This document shows, in pieces, positions 27,010-37,792 of a DNA stretch of 64,000 nucleotides. The notes below the pieces were generated by a model. The model did not search any database. It saw nothing but the letters and a program-made list of their open reading frames with translations, and was not told where the DNA came from. The position numbers and the translations under genes were made by a program. This DNA comes from JAVBMU01 sp031551755 (GTDB lineage Bacteria; Actinomycetota; Actinomycetes; Actinomycetales; Cellulomonadaceae). Each line of letters opens with the position of its first letter. Position 1 is the stretch's first letter. Where the stretch lies: NCBI GenBank assembly GCA_031551755.1, contig JAVBNE010000058.1:5448-69447 (forward strand), written 5' to 3'.

Positions 27010-28134
27010 TCACAGCAACTCGTCCAGGCCCCGTTCGCGCACCGTGTCGACCATCAGTTTCACCTGCTGGGCCCGCGCGCGCGTCGTGACCAGCAACACA
27101 TCCGGGGTGTCCACCACCACGACGTCGTCAAGACCGAGGACGGCCACCATGCGGTCGGCCGCTGGCACCACCACGGAGCCGGCGCTTTCCCGGCGCACGA
27201 CCCGGGTGGAGTCGCCGAGGACCTTGGAGCCGACGCCGTCCACCGACGGCAACAGGGCGGCGAGCGAGTTGAAGTCGCCCACATCGTCCCAGCCGAACAA
27301 CCCCGGCACCACGGCGACGCCCCCCACCGCGGCCACCGGCTCGGCGACAGCGTGATCAATGGCGATCTTCTCCAGCCCGGGCCAGACGCGATCGAGAACC
27401 ACATCCCGATCCGGGCCGTCCCAGGCGGCGGCGATGGCCCGCAGGCCCTCATGCAACTCGGGACGCTGATCCGCCAGATGGCCGAGCAGCACCGAGGTCC
27501 GCACGATGAACATGCCGGCATTCCAGCGGTACTCCCCGGAGGCGATGTAGCGCTGAGCCGTGGCAGCGTCAGGCTTCTCGGTGAAACCCACTGCATGCAG
27601 AGCGCTGGGCGCCTGCGCGACACCTAATGGTTCGCCGGAGTGGATGTATCCGAATGCGGTCGAGGGCCGCGACGCGGCGATACCGATCGTCGCGACATAG
27701 CCGGCGCGGGCAGCGGCCACCGCCTCGTGGACCGAGTGACCGAAATCGTCCTGACCCGTGATCACCTGATCGGCCGCAAAGGAACCGATCACGACATCAC
27801 CATGGCGCTCTTCGAGCACCGCCGCCGCGAGCCCGATCGCCGCCATCGAGTCGCGAGGCGACGGCTCGGCAAGTACGGCATTCGTCGCAAGTTGGGGCAA
27901 CTGGGTGCGTGCCGCAGCGACATGATGACGCCCTGTGACAAGTATCACGCCGCCGTCCCCGACGAACGGGAGGAGCCGGTCAACAGTGGCTTGCAGAAGT
28001 GTCCGTCCGGAGCCCGTGACATCCAACAGGAACTTCGGGGTGGTCGCCCGCGACAAAGGCCAGAGGCGGGTTCCCGCGCCACCTGCCGGGACGACGGCGA
28101 AGAAACCTGGGATCGGCGCACGGGGGTCCCTCAT
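27010..28134 (-). CDS. manC: Mannose-1-phosphate guanylyltransferase
   Basis: Makes GDP-mannose from GTP and mannose 1-phosphate for cell-envelope mannosides. The 374-residue protein opens with the nucleotidyltransferase signature PAGGAGTRLWPLSR, followed by PKFLLDVTG, and contains the GFTEKPD and YRWNAGMFIV segments of the GDP-mannose pyrophosphorylase family. There is no fused phosphomannose isomerase domain. The ATG at 28134 is supported by a TATGCT box 6 bases upstream; the longer frame to 28341 runs into the sdhC regulatory region. Divergent from sdhCDAB. Confidence 0.88.
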   Translation of the reverse strand: MRDPRAPIPGFFAVVPAGGAGTRLWPLSRATTPKFLLDVTGSGRTLLQATVDRLLPFVGDGGVILVTGRHHVAAARTQLPQLATNAVLAEPSPRDSMAAIGLAAAVLEERHGDVVIGSFAADQVITGQDDFGHSVHEAVAAARAGYVATIGIAASRPSTAFGYIHSGEPLGVAQAPSALHAVGFTEKPDAATAQRYIASGEYRWNAGMFIVRTSVLLGHLADQRPELHEGLRAIAAAWDGPDRDVVLDRVWPGLEKIAIDHAVAEPVAAVGGVAVVPGLFGWDDVGDFNSLAALLPSVDGVGSKVLGDSTRVVRRESAGSVVVPAADRMVAVLGLDDVVVVDTPDVLLVTTRARAQQVKLMVDTVRERGLDELL

Positions 28135-28140
28135 CCCCGC

Positions 28141-28146
28141 AGCATA
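28141..28146 (-). promoter_or_regulatory. Candidate -10 box (TATGCT) for leaderless manC
   Basis: Minus-strand TATGCT followed by six bases and the manC ATG, the recurrent leaderless spacing of this window. Confidence 0.4.
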
Positions 28147-28158
28147 TCGAGAAGAGTT

Positions 28159-28174
28159 TGTGAAATGTCTCACG
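28159..28174 (+). promoter_or_regulatory. Candidate CRP/GlxR-type operator between manC and sdhC
   Basis: TGTGAAATGTCTCACG matches TGTGA-N6-TCACA at nine of ten defined positions. It lies 24 bases upstream of the manC start and 145 bases upstream of sdhC. CRP-family regulators (GlxR, Rv3676) are known to control sdh in other actinobacteria. Seen by eye; binding not tested. Confidence 0.5.
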
Positions 28175-28217
28175 ATGTGGGTGCGGCGACGCCCGCAAGG
28201 CAGGCGGTGTCTCGGAG

Positions 28218-28233
28218 GTGACATCGGTGTCAC
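28218..28233 (+). promoter_or_regulatory. Perfect 16-base palindrome upstream of sdhC
   Basis: GTGACA-TCGG-TGTCAC is a perfect inverted repeat one base before a TATGGT -10-like hexamer (28234-28239). It is therefore placed in the -35 region of a likely sdhC promoter. The spacing between GTGA and TCAC is eight, so this is not a standard CRP site. It may bind a different repressor or activator. Confidence 0.45.
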
Positions 28234-28318
28234 TATGGTTACCCGAGGAAGTGATGCCGACAGCGGCCTGGACGTGGCCGTTCGGAGCATCCCTGAGATG
28301 CCACAGGAGGCCCTTAAA

Positions 28319-28699
28319 GTGCCCAGTGCACCCGCTGGCACGCTCTACCGCGGCCGTGAAGGCATGTGGTCCTGGGTCGCGCATCGCGTGACCGGCGTGC
28401 TGATCTTTTTCTTCCTGCTCGTGCACGTGCTGGACACAGCCGTCGTTCGAGTGTCCCCCGAGTCCTACAACGCGGTGATCGGCACCTATCAGACCGTCAT
28501 CATGGGCCTCGGCGAGGCCGGGCTCGTTGCCGCGATCGTCTTCCACGCGTTCAACGGCATTCGGATCATCCTCGTGGACTTCTGGGCCAAGGGTCCCCGG
28601 TACCAGCGCACCATGCTCTGGATCGTCGTCGGCTTGTTCGTCGTGACGATGGCCGGGTTCCTGCCCCGCCACCTGATGAACGTCTTCGGAGGCCACTGA
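28319..28699 (+). CDS. sdhC: Succinate dehydrogenase cytochrome b556 subunit
   Basis: Membrane anchor of respiratory complex II, binding haem b and quinone. The 126-residue protein has three membrane segments and the motif GTLYRGREGMWSWVAHRVTG near the N-terminus. The histidine in FFLLVHVLDT and that in FHAFNGIR are candidate haem ligands. The GTG at 28319 is chosen because AGGAGG lies 8 bases upstream (28305-28310). An ATG at 28298 would remove that signal from the leader. The stop overlaps sdhD (TGATG). Confidence 0.9.
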   Translation: MPSAPAGTLYRGREGMWSWVAHRVTGVLIFFFLLVHVLDTAVVRVSPESYNAVIGTYQTVIMGLGEAGLVAAIVFHAFNGIRIILVDFWAKGPRYQRTMLWIVVGLFVVTMAGFLPRHLMNVFGGH

Positions 28700-29157
28700 T
28701 GACCACCACTGAGCCCGTCGCCGTCGCCGCCCCGCGCGACCCGTACAAGCGGCTTTCGCCAACGCGAGGCAACCTCGAGCTGTACAGCTGGGTGTTCATG
28801 CGCGCCTCCGGGGCGCTCCTGGTCGTCCTGATCTTCGGGCACCTGTTCGTCAACCTGATGACGGGCGACGGCGTGCACTCGATCGACTTTGGTTTCGTCG
28901 CCGGCAAGTGGGCCAATCCCGTATGGCAGGTTTGGGATCTGCTCATGCTCTGGCTCGCCATGATCCACGGCACCAATGGTGTCCGGACGATCATCAACGA
29001 CTACGCGGAACGGGACGGTACTCGGATCGTCCTCAAGTCCGCGCTCTTCCTCGGGTTCGCGATCGTCGTCGTGCTCGGAACCCTCGTGATTTTCACGTTC
29101 GACCCGTGCCCCACGAACTCCCCGGCGGATCTGCTGCCGTCGTTCTGCACAGCCTGA
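28699..29157 (+). CDS. sdhD: Succinate dehydrogenase hydrophobic membrane anchor subunit
   Basis: Second membrane anchor of complex II, 152 residues with three membrane segments (around 36-52, 75-96 and 110-132). A conserved histidine is in LIFGHLFVNL and another in WLAMIHGTNGVR, typical of actinobacterial SdhD. The ATG overlaps the sdhC stop by one base. The longer frame beginning at 28366 lies out of frame over sdhC and is ignored. Confidence 0.9.
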   Translation: MTTTEPVAVAAPRDPYKRLSPTRGNLELYSWVFMRASGALLVVLIFGHLFVNLMTGDGVHSIDFGFVAGKWANPVWQVWDLLMLWLAMIHGTNGVRTIINDYAERDGTRIVLKSALFLGFAIVVVLGTLVIFTFDPCPTNSPADLLPSFCTA

Positions 29158-29199
29158 CGAACGCCCGCTACTCGACTGAGCCAGGAGGCATCGAACCTG

Positions 29200-31032
29200 A
29201 TGCAGACCCACGAATACGACGTCGTCATCGTCGGCGCTGGGGGCGCCGGCATGCGCGCGGCGCTGGAAGCGTCCAGCGAAGTGCGCACGGCCGTCATTTC
29301 CAAGCTGTACCCCACCCGGTCCCACACCGGCGCAGCGCAGGGTGGCATGTGCGCCGCCCTCGCCAACGTCGAGGAGGACAACTGGGAATGGCACACCTTT
29401 GACACGGTCAAGGGTGGCGACTACCTCGTCGACCAGGACGCCGCCGAGACGATGGCCAAGGAAGCCATCGACGCGGTGCTCGACCTGGAGCGCATGGGAT
29501 TGCCCTTCAACCGGACGCCCGAGGGTCGCATCGATCAGCGGCGATTCGGCGGACATACCCGCAACCACGGTGAGGCCGCGGTCCGTCGCGCCTGCTACGC
29601 CGCAGACCGCACCGGACACATGATCCTGCAAACGCTCTACCAGAACTGCGTGAAGCAGAACGTCGAGTTCTACAACGAGTTCTACGTCCTGGACCTCATC
29701 ACGGACCACGATCTGGCCCGCGACGACGTCCCGGACGGCGAAGAGGTCAACGCCACCGGCGTGGTCGCGTACGACCTCGCCACCGGCGAACTCCACGTCT
29801 TCCGGGCCAAGGCGATCGTCTTCGCCACCGGCGGTGCGGGCAAGATCTTCAAGACCACCTCCAATGCCCACACGCTCACGGGCGACGGGATGGCACTGGC
29901 CTACCGGCGGGGTCTTCCGCTGGAGGACATGGAGTTCTTCCAGTTCCACCCGACGGGCCTCGCCGGCTTGGGCATCCTGCTCTCGGAGGCGGCCCGTGGC
30001 GAAGGCGGCATCCTGCGGAACGCCGACGGCGAACGGTTCATGGAGCGGTACGCCCCGACGATCAAGGACCTCGCCCCCCGAGACATCGTGGCCCGGTCGA
30101 TGGCCAACGAAGTCCGCGAGGGGCGCGGTGCCGGGCCGAACAAGGACTACGTCCTCCTCGACCTGACACACCTCGAGCCCGCACACATCGACGCCAAGCT
30201 TCCGGATATCACAGAGTTCGCCCGGACATATCTCGGCATCGAGCCCTATACGGAGCCGGTGCCCGTCTACCCGACCGCGCACTACGCGATGGGCGGCGTG
30301 CCGACCAACGTCGAGGGGGAAGTGCTCCGCAACGGACATGACGTCGTTCGCGGCCTGTACGCCGCCGGCGAAGTCGCCTGCGTCTCGGTGCACGGCTCCA
30401 ACCGGCTGGGCACCAACTCGCTCCTGGACATCAACGTTTTCGGCAAGCGGGCCGGCCGAGCCGCAGCCGCCTACGCCAAGACCGCGACCCTGCGCGAGCT
30501 GCCCGAGGACCCGGCGGCCGCCGTCGTGGCCGAACTCGAGGAGATGCGCAACCGTCCCGACGGCGAACGCGTCGCCGACGTCCGCAAGGCGCTCCAGGAG
30601 ACGATGGACGCCAACGCCCAGGTCTTCCGGACCGGCGATTCCCTCGCCCAGGCCCTCGAGGACATCAAGGTTCTCCAACGGCGGTACCGCAAGGTCTCGG
30701 TCCAGGACAAGGGCAAGCTCTTCAACACCGACCTCTTGGAGGCCATCGAGTTGGGGTTCTTGCTCGACATCGCCGAGGTCTGCGTGATCGGCGCGCTGAA
30801 CCGCAAGGAATCTCGCGGTGGGCACTATCGGGAAGACTTCCCGGACCGCGACGATGCCCACTACATGCTGCACACCATGGCCTACCGTCGCCCGGAGGCC
30901 GCCAGCGACACCGCGGACGGCCACCAGGCCGGCTACTTCGACCATGTGGCCAGGTTCGATGGCTACAAGGTCGTGCTGGGCTCCAAGCCCGTGACCCAGA
31001 CCCGGTACGAGCCGATGGAGCGTAAGTACTGA
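29200..31032 (+). CDS. sdhA: Succinate dehydrogenase flavoprotein subunit
   Basis: Catalytic subunit oxidising succinate to fumarate in the TCA cycle with covalent FAD. The 610-residue protein begins with the dinucleotide fold ([18 protein letters not shown]). It contains the flavin-attachment histidine region [11 protein letters not shown], the substrate segment [10 protein letters not shown] with SEAARGEGG, the catalytic arginine region [10 protein letters not shown] and the late [19 protein letters not shown] at 29183-29188 supports the ATG. The next gene, sdhB, overlaps by one base. Confidence 0.95.
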   Translation: MQTHEYDVVIVGAGGAGMRAALEASSEVRTAVISKLYPTRSHTGAAQGGMCAALANVEEDNWEWHTFDTVKGGDYLVDQDAAETMAKEAIDAVLDLERMGLPFNRTPEGRIDQRRFGGHTRNHGEAAVRRACYAADRTGHMILQTLYQNCVKQNVEFYNEFYVLDLITDHDLARDDVPDGEEVNATGVVAYDLATGELHVFRAKAIVFATGGAGKIFKTTSNAHTLTGDGMALAYRRGLPLEDMEFFQFHPTGLAGLGILLSEAARGEGGILRNADGERFMERYAPTIKDLAPRDIVARSMANEVREGRGAGPNKDYVLLDLTHLEPAHIDAKLPDITEFARTYLGIEPYTEPVPVYPTAHYAMGGVPTNVEGEVLRNGHDVVRGLYAAGEVACVSVHGSNRLGTNSLLDINVFGKRAGRAAAAYAKTATLRELPEDPAAAVVAELEEMRNRPDGERVADVRKALQETMDANAQVFRTGDSLAQALEDIKVLQRRYRKVSVQDKGKLFNTDLLEAIELGFLLDIAEVCVIGALNRKESRGGHYREDFPDRDDAHYMLHTMAYRRPEAASDTADGHQAGYFDHVARFDGYKVVLGSKPVTQTRYEPMERKY

Positions 31033-31799
31033 TGACCGCCACTCTCGAGAATCCCGCAGGCGCCGGGAAGGTCGGGGAGATCCCTACCTTCCAGGTCACA
31101 CTCCGCATCCGCCGCTACTCCCCCGAGTCAGCGCACGGTGAGGAGTCCTACTGGGACGACTTCACCATCACTGCTCATGGCACGGACCGCATCCTCGATG
31201 CGCTGCACAAGATCAAGTGGGAGCACGACGGTTCGCTCACGTTCCGCCGGTCCTGCGCCCACGGCGTGTGCGGTTCGGATGCCATGCGGATCAACGGTCG
31301 CAACCGCTTGGCCTGCAAGACGTTGCTCAAGGACGTCAACCCCGACAAGCCGATCACCGTGGAACCCATCAAGGGTTTGCCCGTGGTCAAGGACCTCGTG
31401 GTCGACATGGAGCCGTTCTTCGCGTCCTACCGGGAAGTCATGCCCTTCCTGATCACCACCGGTAACCAGCCGAGCAAGGAACGCATCCAATCCGCGGCCG
31501 AGCGCGCACGCTTCGACGACACGACCAAGTGCATCCTCTGCGCCTGCTGCACCACCTCCTGCCCGGTCTTCTGGACGGACGGGCAGTACTTCGGCCCGGC
31601 GGCGATCGTGAACGCACATCGGTTCATCTTCGACTCCCGTGACGAAGGCGGCACACAGCGTCTCGACATCCTCAACGACAAGGAGGGCGTCTGGCGCTGC
31701 CGCACAACCTTCAACTGCACAGACGCCTGCCCCCGTGGCATTGAGGTCACCAAAGCGATCCAGGAGGTCAAGCGGGCGATGATCACCCGCGCCTTCTAG
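31032..31799 (+). CDS. sdhB: Succinate dehydrogenase iron-sulfur subunit
   Basis: Electron-transfer subunit with three Fe-S clusters, 255 residues. The [2Fe-2S] cluster cysteines are in RRSCAHGVCGSDAMRING with the later CKTLL. The [4Fe-4S] cluster uses CILCACCTTSCPVFW, and the [3Fe-4S] region is CTDACPRGIEV. Last gene of sdhCDAB, followed 22 bases on by a strong hairpin. Confidence 0.95.
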   Translation: MTATLENPAGAGKVGEIPTFQVTLRIRRYSPESAHGEESYWDDFTITAHGTDRILDALHKIKWEHDGSLTFRRSCAHGVCGSDAMRINGRNRLACKTLLKDVNPDKPITVEPIKGLPVVKDLVVDMEPFFASYREVMPFLITTGNQPSKERIQSAAERARFDDTTKCILCACCTTSCPVFWTDGQYFGPAAIVNAHRFIFDSRDEGGTQRLDILNDKEGVWRCRTTFNCTDACPRGIEVTKAIQEVKRAMITRAF

Positions 31800-31821
31800 T
31801 CGGCTCGGAACGAGTTCAACC

Positions 31822-31852
31822 AGAACGCCAGTGCGATTCGCACTGGCGTTCT
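31822..31852. terminator. Strong hairpin between convergent sdhB and the 2H phosphoesterase gene
   Basis: AGAACGCCAGTGCGA is followed after one base by its exact reverse complement: a 15-base perfect inverted repeat. It lies between convergent genes and can act on both strands. There is no long T run, as is usual in high-GC actinobacteria. Confidence 0.8.
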
Positions 31853-31877
31853 GTGTTCTCCCGTCCCCGCCCCGCCG

Positions 31878-33891
<2,014 letters not shown>

Positions 33892-33900
33892 GTCGCCAGA

Positions 33901-35367
33901 CTACTCGCTTGTCACCTCGTCCAAGACAACCCGGACGTCCCGCTCATTGGTTCCAGTGCGTACCTTGAGGGTCACACTGTCTCCTGGTGCCTTGGCGCGA
34001 ATCGCCACGATCAACTCGTCGGAGTAGGTGACCGGCCGCCCGTCGATGGACAAAATGATGTCGCCGGCTTTGATGCCAGCCTTGTCCGCCGGGCCACCAT
34101 TGGTCACCGGTGGCTTCCCGTCGATGGCTTCCGTCGCCACGCGCACACCCTCGCCCTGGTAGCGCGAATCGAGCACCACCCCGATCACCGGGTAGGTGGC
34201 CTCGCCGTCGTTGATGAGTTCCTCAGCCGTCCGCCGGACCTGGTTCGACGGGATGGCGAATCCCAGCCCGATCGACCCGGTCGCAGAAGTCGCCCCCGGT
34301 GGCTGCGCGATGGCCGAGTTGATGCCGATCACTTCACCCACGGCGTTGACCAACGGCCCACCCGAGTTGCCCGGGTTGATCGCTGCGTCGGTCTGGATGG
34401 CATCGATGAACGCGGTTCGCGCGGACTCGCCGGCCTGGACGGGCCGGTGCAGAGCACTCACGATGCCGGTGGTCACCGTGCCGTTGAGGCCCAGCGGAGC
34501 CCCCACGGCGACAACCGGGTCCCCGACCACCACCTTGTCCGAGTCACCCAGTGTCAGCGGCGTCAGCCCGGTCTCCTTGACCCGGACGACCGCAAGGTCA
34601 TAGTCCGCGGTGCTCCCCACCAGCGTCGCCGTGCTTTCGTGGCCGTCGGCGAAGAGCACGACGATCTTGCCGTCGGGTCCGCGATCGGCCACCACGTGGT
34701 TGTTGGTCAGGATGTAGCCGTCGGACCGAAGTACGAAACCGGATCCGGTGGCGACGCCGTCCGCACCATCGACCTGAAGCGCCACCACACTCGGCAGCGC
34801 CTTGTTCGCGATATCTGCGACCGAGCCTTCGGCCCGCTCGATAGTCACATCAGCGGACCGCGGTAGCTGTACGGATGCTGGCGTGTCGTCGTCCAGGAGG
34901 CGTTCGGCGCCGATCCCACCCACAGCGCCAGCAGCCAAGGCCAAGACCGCCACACCGGCGAAGGCGGCCGCACGAGACCCGGCGCGACGGCGCCGAGGTG
35001 TCTCGGACATGGCAGGCGGCGCTACCCCCCACGGGCCGGCCGGGACCCCCTGATCCGGCTGACTCCCGGGAGCTGGTGGGGGGGCCATCGACTCGGTGGG
35101 TTGCGGTACTGGCAGCTGGGGCGTCACCGGTCCTTGCGCTAAGGGTCCAGCAACCGACACGGCCGGCGGGTAAGACGGCGGAATCGGGTCTGTTCCCCGG
35201 TACGACGACGGGGGTCTGAACGGCGAGGGCGTTTGCGGAGTGCCCCCGGCCGGAACGACTGGGGGCGGGTTCCCCGGCGCATCCGGTTGCGGACCCGGGG
35301 CCGCATCGTCGGTGGGCGGCTGGGCCGAACCAGTTGGCTGCCACGGGCCGGTGGTGGGATCGCTCAT
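33901..35367 (-). CDS. htrA: HtrA/DegP-like membrane-anchored serine protease with PDZ domain
   Basis: Envelope quality-control protease of 488 residues. A proline/glycine-rich cytoplasmic leader (about 1-120) precedes one membrane span (AAFAGVAVLALAAGAVGG). A trypsin-like domain follows with histidine in LTNNHVVAD, aspartate in TADYDLAVVRV and the nucleophile in NPGNSGGPLVN. A C-terminal PDZ domain spans about 395-480 (GPADKAGIKAGDIILSIDG). The ATG overlaps the anti-sigma stop (ATGA). Cleavage of misfolded exported proteins under sigma-E-type control is the likely role. Confidence 0.93.
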   Translation of the reverse strand: MSDPTTGPWQPTGSAQPPTDDAAPGPQPDAPGNPPPVVPAGGTPQTPSPFRPPSSYRGTDPIPPSYPPAVSVAGPLAQGPVTPQLPVPQPTESMAPPPAPGSQPDQGVPAGPWGVAPPAMSETPRRRRAGSRAAAFAGVAVLALAAGAVGGIGAERLLDDDTPASVQLPRSADVTIERAEGSVADIANKALPSVVALQVDGADGVATGSGFVLRSDGYILTNNHVVADRGPDGKIVVLFADGHESTATLVGSTADYDLAVVRVKETGLTPLTLGDSDKVVVGDPVVAVGAPLGLNGTVTTGIVSALHRPVQAGESARTAFIDAIQTDAAINPGNSGGPLVNAVGEVIGINSAIAQPPGATSATGSIGLGFAIPSNQVRRTAEELINDGEATYPVIGVVLDSRYQGEGVRVATEAIDGKPPVTNGGPADKAGIKAGDIILSIDGRPVTYSDELIVAIRAKAPGDSVTLKVRTGTNERDVRVVLDEVTSE

Positions 35368-36296
35368 GGGGACCGCAAAGCTCCTGTCATGGTGGTCCAG
35401 CCTCGCTGAATGCGCGCCGGGACCCCGGAATCGTAATCTCGCGCGGGGAATGCCGCCACGACTTGCTCGATATCGGCACGATCCGCATCGGCGACGATGT
35501 CAACCACCGTCGCACCCGACTGCCACACCACGTGCCACGGCTCAGCAGACAGGACGTAAACCTCGCGGCCCTCGACATCCCACGTGGAGAGGCCAGCCAA
35601 CGAGGACACGTCGAGTCGACCCACCTGCTCGCGCACCACGATGTCCGCGGAAGTATCGCCCGTCGCGGTCAGATCGACCTCCAGCACGGCACCTTCCGAT
35701 TCCAGCCGGGTAACCGCCACGGCGTAGCCCGCGGGGAAGCCGGCCGGCTCGGTCCACCCGTTCTTGCGCATCCATTCCAGCGTGGTGGCGGGTTTGGAGT
35801 CTGTGGCCACCACATCGATTCCGGGCGCCACGGGAGTGTCGGCGCCGGCCCGGCCCAGCACCGTGAGTGGGTCGGCCGGATGGGCATTCGGGACGACGAT
35901 GGGAGTGTCGCCGAGAGCGAAGAGCCCGACCGCGACAAGCAGTCCGGCCCCCACGAACACCCCGAGGACCCGCCGTCGCACCCCACCGGACTCCGCCACG
36001 CTGCCCGCACCACGAGGCAGTGGGACGGAGGTGGACGTCAGCGGGTCGTAGGTAGGACCGGGTCGTTTGGGTGGAGGGGGGCAAAGGTTGTCCGAAAGCG
36101 CCAGCAGGCGAGTGGTGAGGTCAGGGGCGGGCAGGATGTCCCCAGCCCCGGCGAGCGCCTGCCGGGCAGCTCGCGCCGCCGCGAGCTCGGCCGCACACGG
36201 CGGGCAGTGCACGACGTGCACCATGGCCCGCTCAGCTTCGACCACGCTCAGCTGTCCGTCTGCCAACGCCGTGACCCGCGCGCCCAGGTGTGCCAT
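35364..36296 (-). CDS. Membrane anti-sigma factor with zinc-binding ZAS motif
   Basis: Putative regulator of the upstream ECF sigma factor, 310 residues. The N-terminal domain has HVVHCPPC (His27, Cys31, Cys34), the HxxxCxxC zinc anti-sigma motif. Low-complexity sequence follows, then a membrane span near residues 115-137 (VLGVFVGAGLLVAVGLFAL) and an extracytoplasmic domain of about 170 residues. That makes it much longer than M. tuberculosis RseA and closer to membrane-spanning anti-sigmas. The ATG overlaps the sigE stop (TGATG), which fixes the start against a longer frame to 36476. Confidence 0.85.
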   Translation of the reverse strand: MAHLGARVTALADGQLSVVEAERAMVHVVHCPPCAAELAAARAARQALAGAGDILPAPDLTTRLLALSDNLCPPPPKRPGPTYDPLTSTSVPLPRGAGSVAESGGVRRRVLGVFVGAGLLVAVGLFALGDTPIVVPNAHPADPLTVLGRAGADTPVAPGIDVVATDSKPATTLEWMRKNGWTEPAGFPAGYAVAVTRLESEGAVLEVDLTATGDTSADIVVREQVGRLDVSSLAGLSTWDVEGREVYVLSAEPWHVVWQSGATVVDIVADADRADIEQVVAAFPARDYDSGVPARIQRGWTTMTGALRSP

Positions 36297-36910
36297 CAGG
36301 GCTGCCTGGAATCCACCGGGATCGATGTCCCCGGCATCGGATGGTCCACCGGGCCACGGTGGGCGAGCGCAGTCCGAAGCTGCGCCCGAGCCCGGTGGAT
36401 CCGGGAGCGAACCGTTCCGAGCTTGATTCCGAGTGTGACCGCGATCTCCTCGTAGCTCAGCCCTTCGATGTCGCAAAGCACCACGGCTGCGCGGTAGTCG
36501 GGCGACAACGCATCGAGGGCCTGCTGTACATCGTGATCCAGGTTCGCGTGCTCGAAACCGCGCTCCGGCTCGGCCCGATCGCCCCGCATCGCATACTGGT
36601 CGGCTTCCTCGCCCATCGCATCCATGCGAATCCGCTGCTTACGCCGGACCTGGTCGAGAAAGAGATTTGTGGTGATCCGGTGCAACCACCCCTCGAAGGT
36701 GCCTGGCGTGTAGGTCGCGAGAGATCGGAAGACGCGGATGAAAACCTCTTGAGTGAGGTCCTCCGCGTCGTAGCGGTTGCCTGTCAGCCGGTAAGCCAGG
36801 CGATAAACGCGCGTCGAGTTCTCACGCACCACTTGGTCCCAGGACGGCGCGACCCACGGTTGCTCCCCGCCTGCGGCTTGTTCGAGCTGGTCCTGAGTCA
36901 CAGTCATCAT
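36296..36910 (-). CDS. sigE: ECF RNA polymerase sigma factor, SigE-like
   Basis: Extracytoplasmic-function sigma factor of about 204 residues. Region 2 includes [20 protein letters not shown] and [19 protein letters not shown]. Region 4 is [20 protein letters not shown] with the helix-turn-helix [20 protein letters not shown]. Synteny with M. tuberculosis Rv1221-Rv1224 and the divergent methyltransferase (Rv1220c) supports SigE identity. Two consecutive ATG codons at 36910 and 36907 are the likely starts. The frame continues upstream to 37054, but that sequence holds a candidate promoter and overlaps the divergent gene. Confidence 0.9.
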   Translation of the reverse strand: MMTVTQDQLEQAAGGEQPWVAPSWDQVVRENSTRVYRLAYRLTGNRYDAEDLTQEVFIRVFRSLATYTPGTFEGWLHRITTNLFLDQVRRKQRIRMDAMGEEADQYAMRGDRAEPERGFEHANLDHDVQQALDALSPDYRAAVVLCDIEGLSYEEIAVTLGIKLGTVRSRIHRARAQLRTALAHRGPVDHPMPGTSIPVDSRQP

Positions 36911-36920
36911 CGTTCCAGAC

Positions 36921-36946
36921 AACGGCGCACACCGGGGCCTTGTTCC
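36921..36946 (-). promoter_or_regulatory. Candidate ECF-type autoregulated promoter of sigE
   Basis: On the minus strand GGAAC (36946-36942) and CGTT (36924-36921) are 17 bases apart, the layout of many ECF/SigE promoters. The -10 lies only 10 bases before the ATG pair and no ribosome binding site follows, so the transcript would be nearly leaderless. Confidence 0.5.
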
Positions 36947-37029
36947 CGCCGCGCTGAACGACCTCTCCGGATGCCCCCGCGAGCCACCACAAATCGTCCA
37001 CAAACGCACCTGCGCGTATGTAGAGCGGC

Positions 37030-37740
37030 ATGCCGGGTACGATCGGTCACGCACACGCCGATGCCCACTCGAACATGCGGAGGTCGATCATCGACGTCGG
37101 AGGCGACTTTTATCGCGCCAAGGCCGCGAACTGGGTGTACTGCGAGGAGTTCGTCCCGGAAGACGATGTCCTCCTGGGAGCCCGAGACCGCGCGGCCGAA
37201 CTCGGCTGCCCCGCCGTCCTACCGGGCGTCGGAGCGCTCCTCAGCGCGCTCGCGGAAGCTCTGGGCGCTCGGTCAGTCGTCGAAATCGGGACCGGTGCGG
37301 GTGTCGCGTCCGTGTGGCTGCTGCGAGGCATGCCCGCCGATGGCGTTCTCACCACGATCGACATCGAGGCCGATCATCTACGCGCCGCCAAAGAGGCCTT
37401 CGCGGAAGCTGGGATCGCCACCAGCCGGACCCGCGTGATCACCGGCCGCGCCGGCGACGTCCTTCCCCGGCTCACCGACGGCGGCTATGACCTGGTCCTG
37501 ATCGGCGCAGATGTGCACTCCTACCTGGACTATGTGGAGCAGGCACTGCGGCTGCTGCGCCGCGGCGGGATCCTGGCTCTCGACGGCGCGCTGGCACAGG
37601 ACCGGGTCGCCGACCCCGCACGGCGGGATGAAGCCACCACCATCGTGCGCGAGACAGCCCGACGGCTCCGCGACGATGACCGGGTGTCGCCGGCACTGAT
37701 TCCTTCCGGAGACGGCCTGCTGCTGGCGGTCCGGCGCTAG
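37030..37740 (+). CDS. SAM-dependent O-methyltransferase (Rv1220c-like)
   Basis: Class I methyltransferase of the catechol/caffeoyl-CoA O-methyltransferase group, up to 236 residues. The SAM-binding motif [16 protein letters not shown] lies near 78-93. It is followed by an acidic residue after strand 2 ([14 protein letters not shown]) and the metal/substrate strand [20 protein letters not shown]. An ATG at 37030 or the in-frame ATG at 37075 could be the start. The first would place the start within the sigE upstream region. The gene is divergent from sigE exactly as in mycobacteria. Substrate unknown. Confidence 0.85.
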   Translation: MPGTIGHAHADAHSNMRRSIIDVGGDFYRAKAANWVYCEEFVPEDDVLLGARDRAAELGCPAVLPGVGALLSALAEALGARSVVEIGTGAGVASVWLLRGMPADGVLTTIDIEADHLRAAKEAFAEAGIATSRTRVITGRAGDVLPRLTDGGYDLVLIGADVHSYLDYVEQALRLLRRGGILALDGALAQDRVADPARRDEATTIVRETARRLRDDDRVSPALIPSGDGLLLAVRR

Positions 37741-37792
37741 CGGTCCAGGGGGCGTCAGTCGATTTGCCGGTGGACGCCGTCCAGACCTCGCG

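Noticed and set aside
28489..30945. 818-codon open frame on the minus strand opposite sdhC/D/A
   Set aside because: It is the antisense shadow of well-recognised sdh genes in high-GC DNA; no family motif in the translation.
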